Source: Hirudo medicinalis (lineage: Eukaryota > Annelida > Clitellata > Hirudinida > Hirudinidae). From it: 64,000 bases of DNA. A program made the translations under genes and the position numbers. Positions within the stretch are counted from its first letter, which is position 1, and each line of letters starts with the position of its first letter. The stretch spans positions 67,076-131,075 of the forward strand of contig MPNW01000032.1 in NCBI GenBank assembly GCA_011800805.1, read 5' to 3'. Below, piece by piece: positions 29,601-40,990 of the stretch. The notes below the pieces were generated by a model. The model was not told where the DNA came from, ran no database searches, and saw only the letters and a list, made by a program, of their open reading frames with translations.

Positions 29601-32600
29601 TTGAAGCAGATTAATTTATCTTCCAAGTTACTTGTATTAATATATACATTAAATGATTTGTAGATTTTCTACCAAACATGAAGAAAGTGCAGATTGTGAG
29701 TGCTTGAATATATTTTAAGGATTAAATTTGAGGAAATAAGAGATTTTTAACCAATCTGTTAAATAACTTAAAATTAATTTTGTAGCCTCAACTGAAAAAC
29801 TTAAAGATGGTCAGCAAACATATCAAATGCCAAGCATGGTAAAGTTTAAAGTATCTTGCTTTAGTTAAGATAGTTTAATTATTTTGATTCAATAGCAAAA
29901 TTAGCATTATTGTAGGATGACAGAAGATTTGTCATTTGCAAATTATGTGGAAGAATGGGTCTTGATCACGAAGCTTGTGAAAATTGTACTCAGTCCTCTA
30001 CTGATGACGTACCCAATAAAAAAATCAGACTGGGCAGCGAGGTTAACCTTTTGACACAAATGAATACTCAGCAACTTTCGATAAACAAAATTATGGACAC
30101 CAAACGTCCAAAGAAAGTTACATCGAGGAAATTAAGTTCTGCCTCACCTAAAAAAGATGCTGGTAAGATTAACTTTTCATTAGTAAGCCATATTCTGAGG
30201 ATTTTCTTATGTTTTATTTTGTATGGAAACTTACTTGAAATTAACCTAAAATATGCAGAAACAATTAGACATATTTTATGTTCTTAAAAACATTATAAAA
30301 ATTTAATTTGTCTTGATTGAAGAAATAGTTCACATATTATCTTCTGATGATGAGAACCATTCTAGTTCATGGGATGATTCAAGCAGGGTTAGTTGTGCTT
30401 CAATGTCAAAAGCTCTGAGCATGCATGTCTTGTTTTATTTCCAGATCCCAAATTCTCCTGCCTCAGCTAATTGTTTACCAACGACTTCATCAATTCCTTT
30501 TTCTGGCTTCAGAGTGAACATTAGAAAAATATTTTTTGGAAAAATCAGTTGTGATTGGATGAATACATTGACTTTTGATGGGAAAAGTGTAAATATTTTG
30601 TCTGACTCCTGCTCAGGTATTTATGATATTCTAAATGATTTAACTTCATGATCTTGTCACAAAATAATGGCCAATTTAATTTTTTTCATGTTACACATTC
30701 ACAAATTAATTAAATATACATTTAATTTCACTGAGCCATGTCTATTTAGCATTAATTAAATGTTTATTTTATCAGTTTCTTATTGTCTCTCGGCCTGTGG
30801 ATCTGAAGTGATGCTTGTGGCGGCTTATTTTGATGCCAACAAACACTGTACTTACCTTTTCCTTCAAGTCACTCATTCATCAGCAATAAAGTTATTTGAT
30901 CGCATCTTTGTTAATTCAAGATCTTTGTATGATCCCATGTCTAAAGGTTGAAATATTGGTCTTAAAGAATGTATTTTAAATGTTGCAAAGTAATTTTAAT
31001 TGATTTATATCACCTAGATGATTGTGCAAAGTATATTGTTCTCTTCTTGGATGATAATCAAACAGACTTAATGGAGGTAATTCCCAGGGTTGTGGGGTCA
31101 ATGCAGTTGTGCAACGGAGCTTCTCATCCAGTTTATAAAACAATTGAAAACTTCGATGTTGATGCTTTCCTAAAGTCTGTTAGATTGAGTGGTGATCCTG
31201 TTCTTCAAAAGGAATCAGTGATAATAAATAGGAAATGCCAAGAAGAAGATGGTGATGAGATGCATTCAGTGGATCAATCACTTGGGCCTAATAATGGAAA
31301 GATTGTAAACCTGTTCACCTATCCACCTCCTCCGGCCACTGGTGGCATTACAGTTACAAATGAAGATTTGTTCTGCCTCAATGAAGGAGAATTTCTCAAT
31401 GATGTCATCATAGACTTTTACTTCAAGTTTGTTACATGGATCTGTTTCATATTCAATGCTTTTTAGGTGCAATAAAAAAAGTCAATAGTAAAATCAGTTT
31501 TCTTATGGTATGTACTTGAAATCATGTTCCAGAAATGGAGGCTTCAATTAATTGTTAACATCACAGCAAATGATTTGTTTATTATTCACATTTAATTTGT
31601 TCATCTAACTGCTCTAATTTGAGATGTTTTTAAATTTGGGGATAATGTTGCAGATATTTATCCAGTGAGCTATTGGCAGATAAGTTTAAGAATTCTCACG
31701 TATTTTCCTCATTCTTCTATCGGCGGCTCACAAGGAAAGTCCAAAAAAAGAATGATGAAGAAGGATCTACTAACATGAGGCAAATAATTTACCTTTATGG
31801 ATTTGAGTTAAGATTGCATTTTGAAAGGTGATGAAATTATCAATGCAGTTTGCAGCAGAGACGTCATGCTCATGTGAAAACGTGGACTCGTCATGTGGAT
31901 CTCTTCTCCAAAGACTTTATCGTTGTACCGATAAATGAAAGGTGGATTTTGTAGAAATAAAGTTGCTATTTCAAATAGATTGATTACATCACTATGGTTG
32001 ATTTAGTGCTCACTGGTTCTTGGCAATAATTTGTTATCCTGGTCTGACTTCAACTGAATATGATGCCAAACCAAATGATGGGAGGCCTCCAGAAGTTGAA
32101 GTAATGAATCACCATTAAATTTTTCCATTTCAAAATCTCTGCATCTTTTACATTTAAATTACTGCCTTAAACAGATGTTATATAAACGTCTAGCCAGTTA
32201 CAATATCTTACTTCTAGAATCAAAATATTTAAACAATTTATAATCTTTCTGTATCTGTACTGAAATTGGTTATCAAATTATGTTGTCTTCAGAAAGTTGG
32301 CAATGTCAAGGGCAAGAGACTAAGAACTCAGCTGCTAAAAAATGTTGTCACCAAAAAATTGTGAGCACACATCATCTTATGAGCTCAAAATTTAATGATC
32401 CTAATATTTGTTCTGCATATTTCAGGCCTTGCATATTGGTCTTCGACTCATTGTCAGGCCCTTCCCGCAGTGGCGTCATAAAGCTAATTCGAGAGTAAGC
32501 AAGAGTCCTACAATTTAAAATTACGTGAAGCTTCAACTTCAAGTGTAAATTTTAAGCTATCTGCAAGTGGAATGGGACTTGAAAAAGAGACATGAGTTTG

Positions 32601-33014
32601 GAGAGAGGCATTTCAATAAAGACACACTCAAAGGAGCAGCTCCAGAGTGCCCCCAGCAGACAAACTTCAGTGACTGTGGAATATACATTCTGCAATATGT
32701 AGAAAGTTTCTTCACTGTTAGCATTAATACAATTGTTCCATCCAATATTACCTTAATTTTTGTAGTTTAACATTATTAATCATAATTTTATTGGCCAGGA
32801 TCCGATAACTGACTACACATTCCCCATAAAACAACCACTAAATTGGTTTGATGAAAAGACAGTATGCAACAAAAGGGCTGAATTGCAACAGCTTATACTC
32901 GACATGCAAAAGGCTCACAACCCTGGATTAGACTTCAATCCAGACCAAAATGGCTGCATCATAAAGAGCTGCAGTCCAGAGTTATCTCAAATGCACCATA
33001 GTAGCATGACATGA
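26628..33014 (+). CDS. SENP6/SENP7-type SUMO protease (ULP2 group)
   Basis: A cysteine protease that trims SUMO chains in the nucleus. Twenty exons join in phase to about 4.3 kb of CDS (about 1430 residues). The N-terminal half is dominated by one 1847-nt exon (27389-29235), Gln/Ser/Asn-rich and presumably disordered. Exon 9 (29916-30162) holds a small CxxC...CxxC module ([17 protein letters not shown]). The catalytic domain begins near 31300 ([36 protein letters not shown]). It continues with [21 protein letters not shown], the catalytic His in SAHWFLAI (exon 16), the Asp in [13 protein letters not shown] (exon 18), and the Gln and Cys in [22 protein letters not shown] (split here as the oxyanion Gln, then SDCG; exon 19). 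The large insertion that splits vertebrate SENP6/7 catalytic domains is short here (between PEVE and the FDSL exon). The exon 14 end is uncertain: GC donor after 31779 or GT donor after 31827. Confidence 0.9.
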
Positions 33015-33159
33015 TAAACGTCAATTGAATGGCATTTGTGTTAGATTTGAGTTACATGTGTCACTTATTTGAAATGCATGGTGCCATGTATTTTTTTGTA
33101 AATAGATTCTAGAGAGCATAAAAATTCATTAAAAGCAACTCTTCAGAATGTCTTGTAAA

Positions 33160-34142
33160 TTAGATCCCTGATTTTTTTTTATTGTTATTTTTGACATTAA
33201 AATCTTCTCTGAAAACTGCAATGTTTCTGAGAGGTTCATTTAAAGAAAGCATCAGCATTGTTACTTCTTCACCAAAATTTGCCTAAAATGTAAATATAGA
33301 AACATAAACCCAAATGAAATCACAGCTCAGTATTACCTCACTCACCAAGTCAGATTGTGATCCCATATTCTCAATCCACTGAATGTTTGAAGTATGTGTT
33401 GATTCTTCATTCATCAGATAAGGCAGTTTATGCATCATGCCATGAACATTTCTGAAAAAAGATACTAGCCTTTAAATTCCTAAAGGGATTTCGATAGCTC
33501 AGGTCAACACAGTTGATCAGTTAAGCAAAAGCAAGGCATAACAATATGCAATACATGTGTGAGGAAAATTTAGCTTTAAGTGAGTTTTCTTTTGGTGCCT
33601 GTAGTCTCGAAGCTATGTCTTCTCGATGTTCCGCTATGTTTTGCAAATGATTGTTTAAAGCCATTAAGTCAGCTGCTGAGTCTGAAATTAATATTTAAGG
33701 TGTTTAATTACTTAGTAACCGAAATGGGGATGATCAAAGTGCTTGCCATAGAACTCAAGAATCTTATCCTCATCAGCTGTTGATATGCCATTTTCATTCA
33801 GCTGATTAAATAAATAGATATGAAGTAGCGTCTTTTCAGTCATGCATAAAAATTAATAACGAACCATCCTCTGTTTTGCATCTAATTCTTTATATAGATC
33901 CATCACAAGTGTAGACTTTGGAAACTGAGGTTCCAAGACATCGATATATTCATGGTCATCCTGTATTTATAACTTCATACAATTAAAATATTAAATTACC
34001 ATCAATTTCATATTACATAATTCCAATTTGTAATTATATTTTTATCTAGTAAGTTAAATAAATTTCTATTAACGAGACATACACAATCGGCATCTGCCAA
34101 TTGGGACAAAATGTTTCTCAGGCATCCACTTCGAATCGGCAT
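33160..34142 (-). CDS. probable HAUS augmin-like complex subunit 2
   Basis: Six exons (34142-34083, 33960-33865, 33801-33720, 33681-33555, 33451-33346, 33282-33160) join in phase to 594 nt, 197 residues, all helical in character. The central block ADLMALNNHLQNIAEHRED then IASRLQAPKENSL resembles the MNxHL...L...RL..P...SLP pattern of HAUS2 (CEP27). The C-terminal EEVTMLMLSLNEPLRNIAVFRE resembles its terminal helix ending in WRE. HAUS2 is part of augmin, which recruits gamma-tubulin to spindle microtubules. The match is by remembered pattern only, and another small coiled-coil protein is possible. It is convergent with the SUMO protease, with 145 bp between stop codons. Confidence 0.5.
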
Positions 34143-34639
34143 TTCTTATTTTGCTTTTAGGAAAATATATTTGAATTTCGCACACTTAAAAGTAAACCTA
34201 GAATCTAGTCGCAGAATTTTCTAAATAAACAATATATTTCATAAATTTTTAAATGCACCAAAATATGTTAGTTTTGTAAAAACTGAAATTTTCAAACATA
34301 ACATGAGCAATGAAAGAACCTATAGTGGTTGAAACAATGAATATCTTCAACACAATATTTTAAATATTAATTAATATCGAATTTTTCATTAAAATTTTAA
34401 AATTAGGAAATATGTGCTTGTAGATGGGACCTTCCTAAAGCATTGATTAAAGGACCGCCGACAGAAATTTCTGACCCCTATGTTGTGTCAATTTGGTAAT
34501 GGAAAAGCAAAAAATAGGTCGTGATTGTAATACCACCCAATCGAACCCACTCATCTCCACCTCGGTTAACTCGCCAACCCTATTAAGTTGACGTTTTTGA
34601 AGTGGAACCGCCAAATTCCCTCTTTGTCTTAGCGTTTTC
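34143..34639. other. intergenic
   Basis: Upstream of the HAUS2-like gene. Near 34430-34530, GACCGCCGACAGAAATTTCTGACC...AAAAAATAGGTCGTGAT shares its AAAxAATAGGTC core with sequence at 36110-36170 and 56600-56690, so a dispersed repeat fragment is likely. No coding signal. Confidence 0.4.
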
Positions 34640-35470
34640 TCATATTAGTAGTAGTATTTAATAATGTCCCCAGCATAACGTGATGAATAGGTCAACAACG
34701 AAGACAACAGAAGGTAAAAGCAACAACAAAAGTTCGTAATGTGATAGATGGTCAAATCATATTTCGGCGGTTTTTATAAATCCACTGGTATATTGGCTCC
34801 ACACTAGCAGTATTGCTAAGCATGGAACTCAACTCCATGGATTTATTTTGTCCCTTATTGCTCTTCTCAGGTTTGATTGGGCCGGACATTCCATTAGGAA
34901 ATGCTGGACAGTCTCATCTTCCTGAGGACAGGTTTGGCATTTACCGTCTGCGTGACGCCTCATCTTAAAGAGGTATCGATTTAGAGCGCATTTTCCAAGA
35001 GGGAGTTTAGAGTTCAAAGTCTCCTTCTTCCTTGAAGCACATTGGAATTTGCTCTTCACCGACACTCTTTTCTCCAATAGGTTATAGTGCTTCTCATCTT
35101 TGTCATCCCATCTGGTCTGCCATTACTGCAGGACATTTTGGTCGATGATCCTCTTTATGTCCTTGATTGTTGCTGGAATCCAGCATTTAGTCCTTGGATG
35201 TAGCAGCTTTTGCCAAGGCGTCTGCTTGCTCATTTCCAGGAATTCCATCGTGTGCAGGAGGTTCCATCCAACAGCATGACGGCCCTTCTGGATAGGATAT
35301 CTTACTTCCTCGAACATCAGCGAGGCTACTGATTCGTCGCAGGTACCCAGATCAGTTTGACTTCTTTGCCTTTTTCTTGAAGCTCTGAAATAGTAGAAAG
35401 AAGTATGTAAACATCGTGGTCGTTATAGGCATTGTTGCTTTCTTCCAAGTTCATCTGAGAACTTAGGGAA
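34640..35470 (-). mobile_element. LINE 3' end with RNase H domain, mosaic
   Basis: On the minus strand, from 35470 down: IISELQEKGKEVKLIWVPA-type text (RNase H strand before the catalytic end), then HDGIPGNEQADALAKAAT (the conserved H-GIPGNE-AD-LAK block of LINE RNase H). After that come LPLGKCALNRYLFKMRRHADGKC and CQTCPQEDETVQHFLMECP, the C-terminal zinc-knuckle-like tail typical of RNase H-bearing LINEs. A block at about 35240-35345 between WVPA and HDGIPGNE is foreign: it matches the restriction-endonuclease LINE at 36430-36515. 34640-34820 is probably the 3' UTR, and part of it recurs at 10105-10150. Multiple frameshifts; dead. Confidence 0.75.
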
Positions 35471-36150
35471 CTTAGCCATTAATTAATTTTTGTAATTAAG
35501 TTTATGTTTATAAATTAATTTGTTTTTTTATTTAGAATCTTTCTAGGACTACCTCTAAGTGCTCTGATTAAGTTTATAAAATCATACAAGATCATACAAC
35601 ATCACACAAGATCACACAATATCTCATAGAATCTCAAAGCCTCAAAAACACTTGACATTGAAGAACATTCCTATTCATCAAATAATCACGCAACTGATCG
35701 TTACGCAATAACTGGCAACAGGATTATTACGTAAGTGTGGTATTTAAAAAATATAAAAGTATATAAAGAAAATATAAAAGTATATAAAGAAAATATAAAA
35801 GTATATAAAGAAATTTCAAGCACATGTTAATATATAGCCGCCATATTTTTTTTTACATCTTGGTTTTTTGAACTGAACTAAAACAAATAAATACAAGCTT
35901 AGAGTATATAGCCGGGACAGCCAAAAGGAATAATCCCAAAGGAGTTGCTTCCTGTCGAGGGGATAATCTAAATAATGGACGTCCCCAAACCCGGGTGGAC
36001 ACCAAAAATTGCCCTGATGAAAGTTTGAGGACAACCCCCGGATGTTGGGAAATATCCTCAGTGACAGTATAAATCACTGTTTGAGGGGGCAGGGGAAAAT
36101 GGTCTCTGACTTTTGGTAAGAAGCGAACAAAAAGGTCATCTGATCAGATA
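35471..36150. other. intergenic, simple repeats
   Basis: 35580-35630 holds imperfect short repeats of ATCATACAAG/ATCACACAAG type. 35748-35810 is a 21-bp tandem repeat (listed separately). From 36080 the sequence becomes less AT-rich and leads into the retroelement at 36.15 kb. Confidence 0.5.
35748..35810 (+). repeat. 21-bp tandem repeat, three copies
   Basis: The unit AAAATATAAAAGTATATAAAG occurs three times head to tail with no visible mismatch. It is intergenic, next to retroelement debris. Confidence 0.95.
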
Positions 36151-36964
36151 GATCGATTGGTTCGCGATTGGTTTGTCAGTGGTCGAGGATCTGGAGAGGA
36201 AAGTTAACCGATACACCAGGAAATGGCTTGGCCTTCACCCAGCGCTGTCATCGGTTGCCCTCTATAGCAGGAGTGCGAGTCTGAGACTTCCGCTAAAGTC
36301 CATCGTGGAAGAGTACAAGCTCTCCAAAATAAGAACGCAATGGATGCTCAACAACTCCGCGGACAGCAGGATACACGAAGTCAAGCAAATATTCAGATCT
36401 GGAAGGAAATTCCGAGCGCAGAATGAGATCGACGAATCAGTAGCCGAGCTGATGTTCGAGAAAGTAAGATATCCTATCCAGAAGGGCCGTCATGCTGTTG
36501 GATGGAACCACCTTCCAAAATGGTCCCAGCGAGCTCATCAGTCAGAACCGCCACGGCTTAGCCAGGAAAGAAGGAGTCACGAAGGTGGTGCAGCAATCAC
36601 AGCAGGGTAAGTGGACAATATGGGAAGACGTAATACAACGATCCCTTACCTGGAGCGATGTGTGGAAGATGTTCCTGCTTCGGCTTGCCTTTGCGATAAG
36701 GTCATTGTACGACCAGTTGCCTTCCAGAGACAATTTGTAGAGATGGGGTTTGGTGGAAGACGCCAAGTGCGAGCTCTGTGGCGGAAACGAGACACTGCAT
36801 CATGTGCTCAGCAATTGCACGTATGCCCTTGCCAATGGTCGGTATACATGGCATTATAATCAGCTCCTTCGAGAAGTGTGTGTGAGGTCACAAAAGCAGA
36901 AGTTGCCAAAGCAAACTCGCGCACGATAGCAAACCAGCGGAAGATTAAGATTCATTTTAACGAC

Positions 36965-37093
36965 AAAAAATAATTGTTCATTAACGTCCGTTGCATAGCT
37001 AGATGATTAGGACGGTGCTCCCGCAACGCGATTCGAATCCGTGCTGCCAGTGAGAGGCGGAAGTCTTAACCATCAGACCATGCGGGAGCCACT
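36965..37093 (-). repeat. tRNA-derived SINE with exact 11-bp target-site duplication
   Basis: The insert is flanked by ATTTTAACGAC at 36954-36964 and again at 37094-37104. It reads on the minus strand, with a tRNA-like head on the right and a T-rich/A-rich tail on the left (AATTATTTTTTG next to the left duplication). Taking it out restores the endonuclease frame of the host retroelement, so it inserted after that copy did. The short length and tRNA head identify it as a SINE and not a gene. Confidence 0.85.
37018..37088 (-). tRNA. tRNA-Glu-like sequence, SINE head, probably not a functional tRNA
   Basis: A 71-nt cloverleaf-like unit on the minus strand. The acceptor stem CTCCCGC/GCGGGAG pairs at all seven positions, the D arm GGTC...GACT pairs with one wobble, and the A box reads TGGTCTGATGG. 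The anticodon region TCTCAC aligns with tRNA-Glu (CTC). The T arm (ACGGA-TTCGAAT-CGCGT) has two mismatches and the anticodon stem is poor, and no Pol III terminator follows directly. Its position inside a SINE with a target-site duplication argues for a retroposed copy. Confidence 0.55.
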
Positions 37094-38101
37094 ATTTTAA
37101 CGACTGGACCGTCGCAGCCAACATAGATGGGAAGGGGCACTACCCGCAGGTGCTCATAGGTAGTGGCAAGAGGCCGGACATGGTACTTGTGTTGCCGTCG
37201 ACGAGTGCCATCATTCTGATTGAACTGAAGGTACTTTGGGAGGACAGGCTTGAATACAGCAATGCGCTCAAGGCGGAGAAGTAAACAGATCTGTTGGTGG
37301 GCCTGGAAGCGAGAGGCTACAGAACAGACCTCTTCCCCATCGAGGTTGGCGCAAGGGGACGGTCGCCTTCCTCACTAAGATTGGATTGTCTAGCCGAGAA
37401 AAAACAAAAGCTGTGATAAGGATGTCTGAGGCTGCAGAAGCGGCCTCATTCTGGCTCTGACAAATGAGAAGCCAGAAGAAATCTTCCGAAGTCTTCACTG
37501 CATGAAAGCCGGGGAAAGTCTTCGATCTCCGGTGTCAATGATCCACCGAAACGACGGGGCCAACTCCTTGGCCGAGAGATACGGTATTGTCGGGAAAAAC
37601 CGCGGGCTCGCAAATCACTATCGCCGTAAGCGACATAAAGAAGCCAATGAGAGCTTTCATAGTCGTTCCAGTCCAGGCAGTAATGATCGGCATAAGAAGG
37701 CCGGCGAGAGCCTCTCATAGCCGAAGATAGTGTTGGATCCGGAAGGTAAAAATTGACATGGACATCCGGCTGATCACCGGATGCGTCCCGCCTCCAGAAA
37801 ACGGAAGGAGAGTCATAGTGCCGAAACATTGGAAGACGGTGGAAACTCCTCTGAGGATCCCTGTCGGAGCTCCAAACACGAAGTTTATGCTATAAAAAAT
37901 AGTTTAAATTTCTGAAAAACCTTAATTAAATGAATTAAATTATTCCCTGGCCAGAAATTTATTCACCACCTAAAATTTGAGGACACCTCACTAATAGCAG
38001 CTTCGAGGCTGTGTATTCTTCCAAGCACCAAGTTGGTTCTATTATTAATATACGCGCAAGTTCTTGAAAAGTTACGGTAGAATGCGTTGCTTTGTTTTGA
38101 T

Positions 38102-39577
38102 ATGTCGGACGACGAAGGGGGACTAGAGCCGTGTGCGGATGACACGAAAGAACTTCAGCGAGTAATCAATGGGTTTAGAAATGCCAATTCCGTCAATGCT
38201 AGCGTCGACAAAATAATTTTTTTTAAATGTAGTGGTAAATAATCGATAACAAGCACTCTAATGCCTGTCGTCAGCCAAAACGAATAGGAAATAAATAAAT
38301 TGAATTACATAGATATATCATAGTTTAGTTTTTTATTATTAACTATTAGAACCTTTCCTCTGACAAAAAACTCGTTTTAATGGAACGAAGTTTAGTGCAA
38401 ATTTGGTGGTAATAAGAGCAGGTCATATCAGCGTGCAATTTACATTCCTCAGTTGTTATAATATGTTTAGTACCTTGTTTTAGCATATTTGAAGTTTGTC
38501 TGAGTGTATTTTGAATTTTGGCATTGCCTTGACACTTACCACTTAATTAATTTTAAATTTAGATTTTGTTTGAGGAAAGACAGAGAAATCCAAACCAATT
38601 TGTGAGCCATTGGGAATTAGATGAAAATGATATTGATGAAGTGACTGAAGAAGATAAAAAAGGTTTTGACAATCTAAGAAATTAAAATCTTAATTTTTAT
38701 TCTTCACTGATTTTTTTTACCCCAGCTGTGAATTGATTTTCATTTTTTACTTAGAAATTTTGATAAATGAGCAATCAAAAATATAGCCGAATGAAATTTA
38801 TGATCAGGATATTTTTTATGGCATAATTTTACTAAATAAATAGTTTTACTTTCAACAACTAATTTGTTTTAGCAGACAACCTGAGATGTAAAAGTTACTA
38901 ACTAGTAAAGTATTTATTCACCAATTTTGTTGATGGAAATTGTGACAAGTAGAACATCATTAATCATATTGGCATGATTTCATGTTGTTTTTTTAATTTT
39001 TAGAAGATCCAATAAAGAAATTTCTATGGGCTGCCGAAATTGGAAATTTGAAGCTGCTTGATGAGATGATTCAAGAGGACCATCAGTTAATATATGCTCG
39101 TGATGCCGATGGGTATACTGCTCTGCATAGAGCTGTATATGAAGGAAAAAAAGAAGCAACCAAGGTTTGCTAATGCTTGAAATCCTGTTACTTTGTCCTT
39201 ATTGTCAATCAAGTTTCATTTGCATATATATTTTTAAGCTTTTGCTGGCCAAAGGTGCCAATGTGAATGCAGTAACAAATGATGGATGGACAGCCCTACA
39301 CAGCTCCTGCTTTTGGGGTCAAATTGAAATCACAGATTTGCTGCTTCGATGGAAAACTTGTGATGTCAATGCCATGACTACTGGACTTCAAACACCTTTG
39401 CACCTAGCAGCCCAAAATGCTAATAATTTACCTTTGTTTCAACTGCTACTCATGCATCCAAATATAAATCCATCTGGGGTAAATCAAATTGGAGAAAGGC
39501 CTGCAGACATAGCAGCCAGAAACATAAAATACTACGATCTGTTCATTATCTCAGATGATAGTATTAATATTCTTTAA
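38102..39577 (+). CDS. ANKRD49: ankyrin repeat domain-containing protein 49
   Basis: A small nuclear/cytoplasmic ankyrin protein; in mammals it is linked to spermatogenesis and transcription. Four exons: 38102-38161 (MSDDEGGLEPCADDTKELQR), 38563-38662, 39004-39164 and 39239-39577, joined in phase to 660 nt, 219 residues, against 239 in human. After an acidic N-terminus (VSHWELDENDIDEV) come PIKKFLWAAEIGNL, then ankyrin repeats: ARDADGYTALHRAVYEG, NAVTNDGWTALHSSCFWG, NAMTTGLQTPLHLAAQNAN, and the C-terminal IGERPADIAARN. The order WAAE...GYTxLHRA...DGWTxLHSxCxW...TxLHLAAxN is that of ANKRD49. Exon 1 was chosen because only the donor at 38162 gives the needed phase. The gene begins 240 bp after the end of a retroelement. 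Confidence 0.88.
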
Positions 39578-40140
39578 ATAATCCTTTAAAACCTTTTAGA
39601 AATGACTTCTTGAAATTCGACACAAGGTTAACAATTAAGAATCTGTTAACAATCTTGAAATTGTTGTAAATTGCATCAGTAATTAACCGATATATGTGTC
39701 TCAAATTTCAGGTACTTTGTAGTTAGAACTACCAACCGGGTTTGTCCTCATAGGATGTTATTTGTCTCTTCACACAACTGTGGAAATGAGTGGGTCTTCA
39801 CATAATGCCTTAAACAGGCTGAACGATTCGGAGATTCAGGTAGCCGTGGAGTCCATAACATCTTCGAGGGTCGGAAAACTTGAATGAGTTGACTTCAAAG
39901 TTGGTCCCAAGAATGATGGTGCTAATGATATTGGAAAATTCAGAATGTGGTAATTTTTAGAGACATTTGTTAGCCAAGAGCCTGGGATGCATCTCCCCAA
40001 CTGGCTACAAACATGGCCATCGGCGTCATCAGACAACCTTTTTTGCCAAGACCAAATTGAACTTGGTCACTTGGAAATGTACAACCCCCGATGTCAACTT
40101 AGGGAGTAAATAAATCCTTCCCCGCATGTGAGTGAGGGGA
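39578..40140. other. intergenic, probable 3' end of the adjacent LINE
   Basis: Contains the ANKRD49 3' UTR and, from about 39740, non-AT-rich sequence that is continuous with the minus-strand reverse transcriptase remnant and may be its 3' UTR. No further gene recognised. Confidence 0.4.
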
Positions 40141-40990
40141 GATAGTGCTGGTTGTGTAGCTGTGTTCTGGATCGGTATTTTTAAACTTATCTCTTAAACT
40201 GGGAGCCAATGGAGATATTTCATTGAGCATGTTTGGCTAACATCACCTCCAATCACCTGGATCCTTTGCCTTTGCTGGAAGGAAGCCAAGAACCAACATC
40301 ACCTCGATCTCGTGAGAGAAATGAAATTCAATTGGAAAGCTAATCTAAACCCAACTTTTGCAGCAGCAACGGGCTACTGCATACTTGCCAAGCGACAACC
40401 GATGGTTGAAGTCCATTCAGTTGTAAGCTCCTGTCAGCGAGGTTGACGGAAGTAAGTCCCAGTTTGTGGAGGGACTGGCGCGTGCCTTACATCATAGCCT
40501 CAAACTTAGAAGGATTCAGCTGCAACTGATTTAACAGATGCCACTGCTGAATTTTCTGGATTGCATTCATAGACTTTTTGTAGAGAGGCCATCGTGTTGG
40601 TGAAGGGGACAGTTACGTGAATACTAGTGTCATCTGCATACAGATGGTAACTGTACCCAAAGTCAGAAATCAAGTCACCGATTGGAGATGTGTAAGTTGT
40701 GAAGAGAATGGGTCCAAGAACAGACCCTTGGTGGACTCCAACATCTAGTTAGAAGAGATCAGTTGAACTCTCACCTAGTTTGACAAACTGTTTCCTGTCG
40801 CTGAGGTACGATTCCAGCCATGAAAGTGCTGAGTCTCTGATGGTGAATTCATCATCGAGGCGCCGGAGGAGGATGTCATGGTCGAAGGCAGCTGATAAGT
40901 CAAGCTTGACCAGCATTGTGCATCCGTTCCTGCTGGCTGAGATGATGCCGTCTATAGTGTGGAGAAGGGCTATCAACGTGGAATTTTGAG
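40141..40990 (-). mobile_element. CR1/L2-type LINE reverse transcriptase remnant
   Basis: On the minus strand, LVKLDLSAAFDHDILLRRL (RT block A, the catalytic Asp in LDLSAAFD), then ALSWLESYLSDRKQFVKLG, then [19 protein letters not shown] and [14 protein letters not shown] (block C, YADD). These are consecutive blocks of a CR1/L2-clade reverse transcriptase. A frame change follows block A and stops follow block C. The 5' end abuts the LTR at 40987. A dead, truncated copy. Confidence 0.8.

Larger units (their letters stand above)
36155..37860 (+). mobile_element. non-LTR retrotransposon remnant with restriction-like endonuclease
   Basis: This is the C-terminal part of an R2/NeSL-type element polyprotein, broken by frameshifts. 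In order it shows VVEDLERKVNRYTRKWLGL (end of the RT/thumb region), RYPIQKGRHAVGWNHLPK, QSQQGKWTIWEDVIQRSLTW, then CELCGGNETLHHVLSNC, a zinc finger with CxxC...HxxxxC spacing. Finally, GKRPDMVLVLPS...IILIELKVLWEDRLEYSNA, the PD-(D/E)XK endonuclease with ELK catalytic motif, and DLFPIEVGARG. A 129-bp SINE interrupts the frame at 36965-37093. From about 37440 to 37860 is the 3' UTR, which also occurs in reverse orientation at 61440-61725. A second coding fragment of the same family is at 62220-62950. Confidence 0.8.

Noticed and set aside
37018..37088. Functional nuclear tRNA-Glu gene
   Set aside because: T arm and anticodon stem have mismatches, no nearby Pol III terminator, and it lies inside an insert with an 11-bp target-site duplication, so it is a SINE head.
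37963..38145. Minus-strand 60-codon frame overlapping the ANKRD49 start
   Set aside because: It is antisense to ANKRD49 exon 1 and has no homologue that I recognise.
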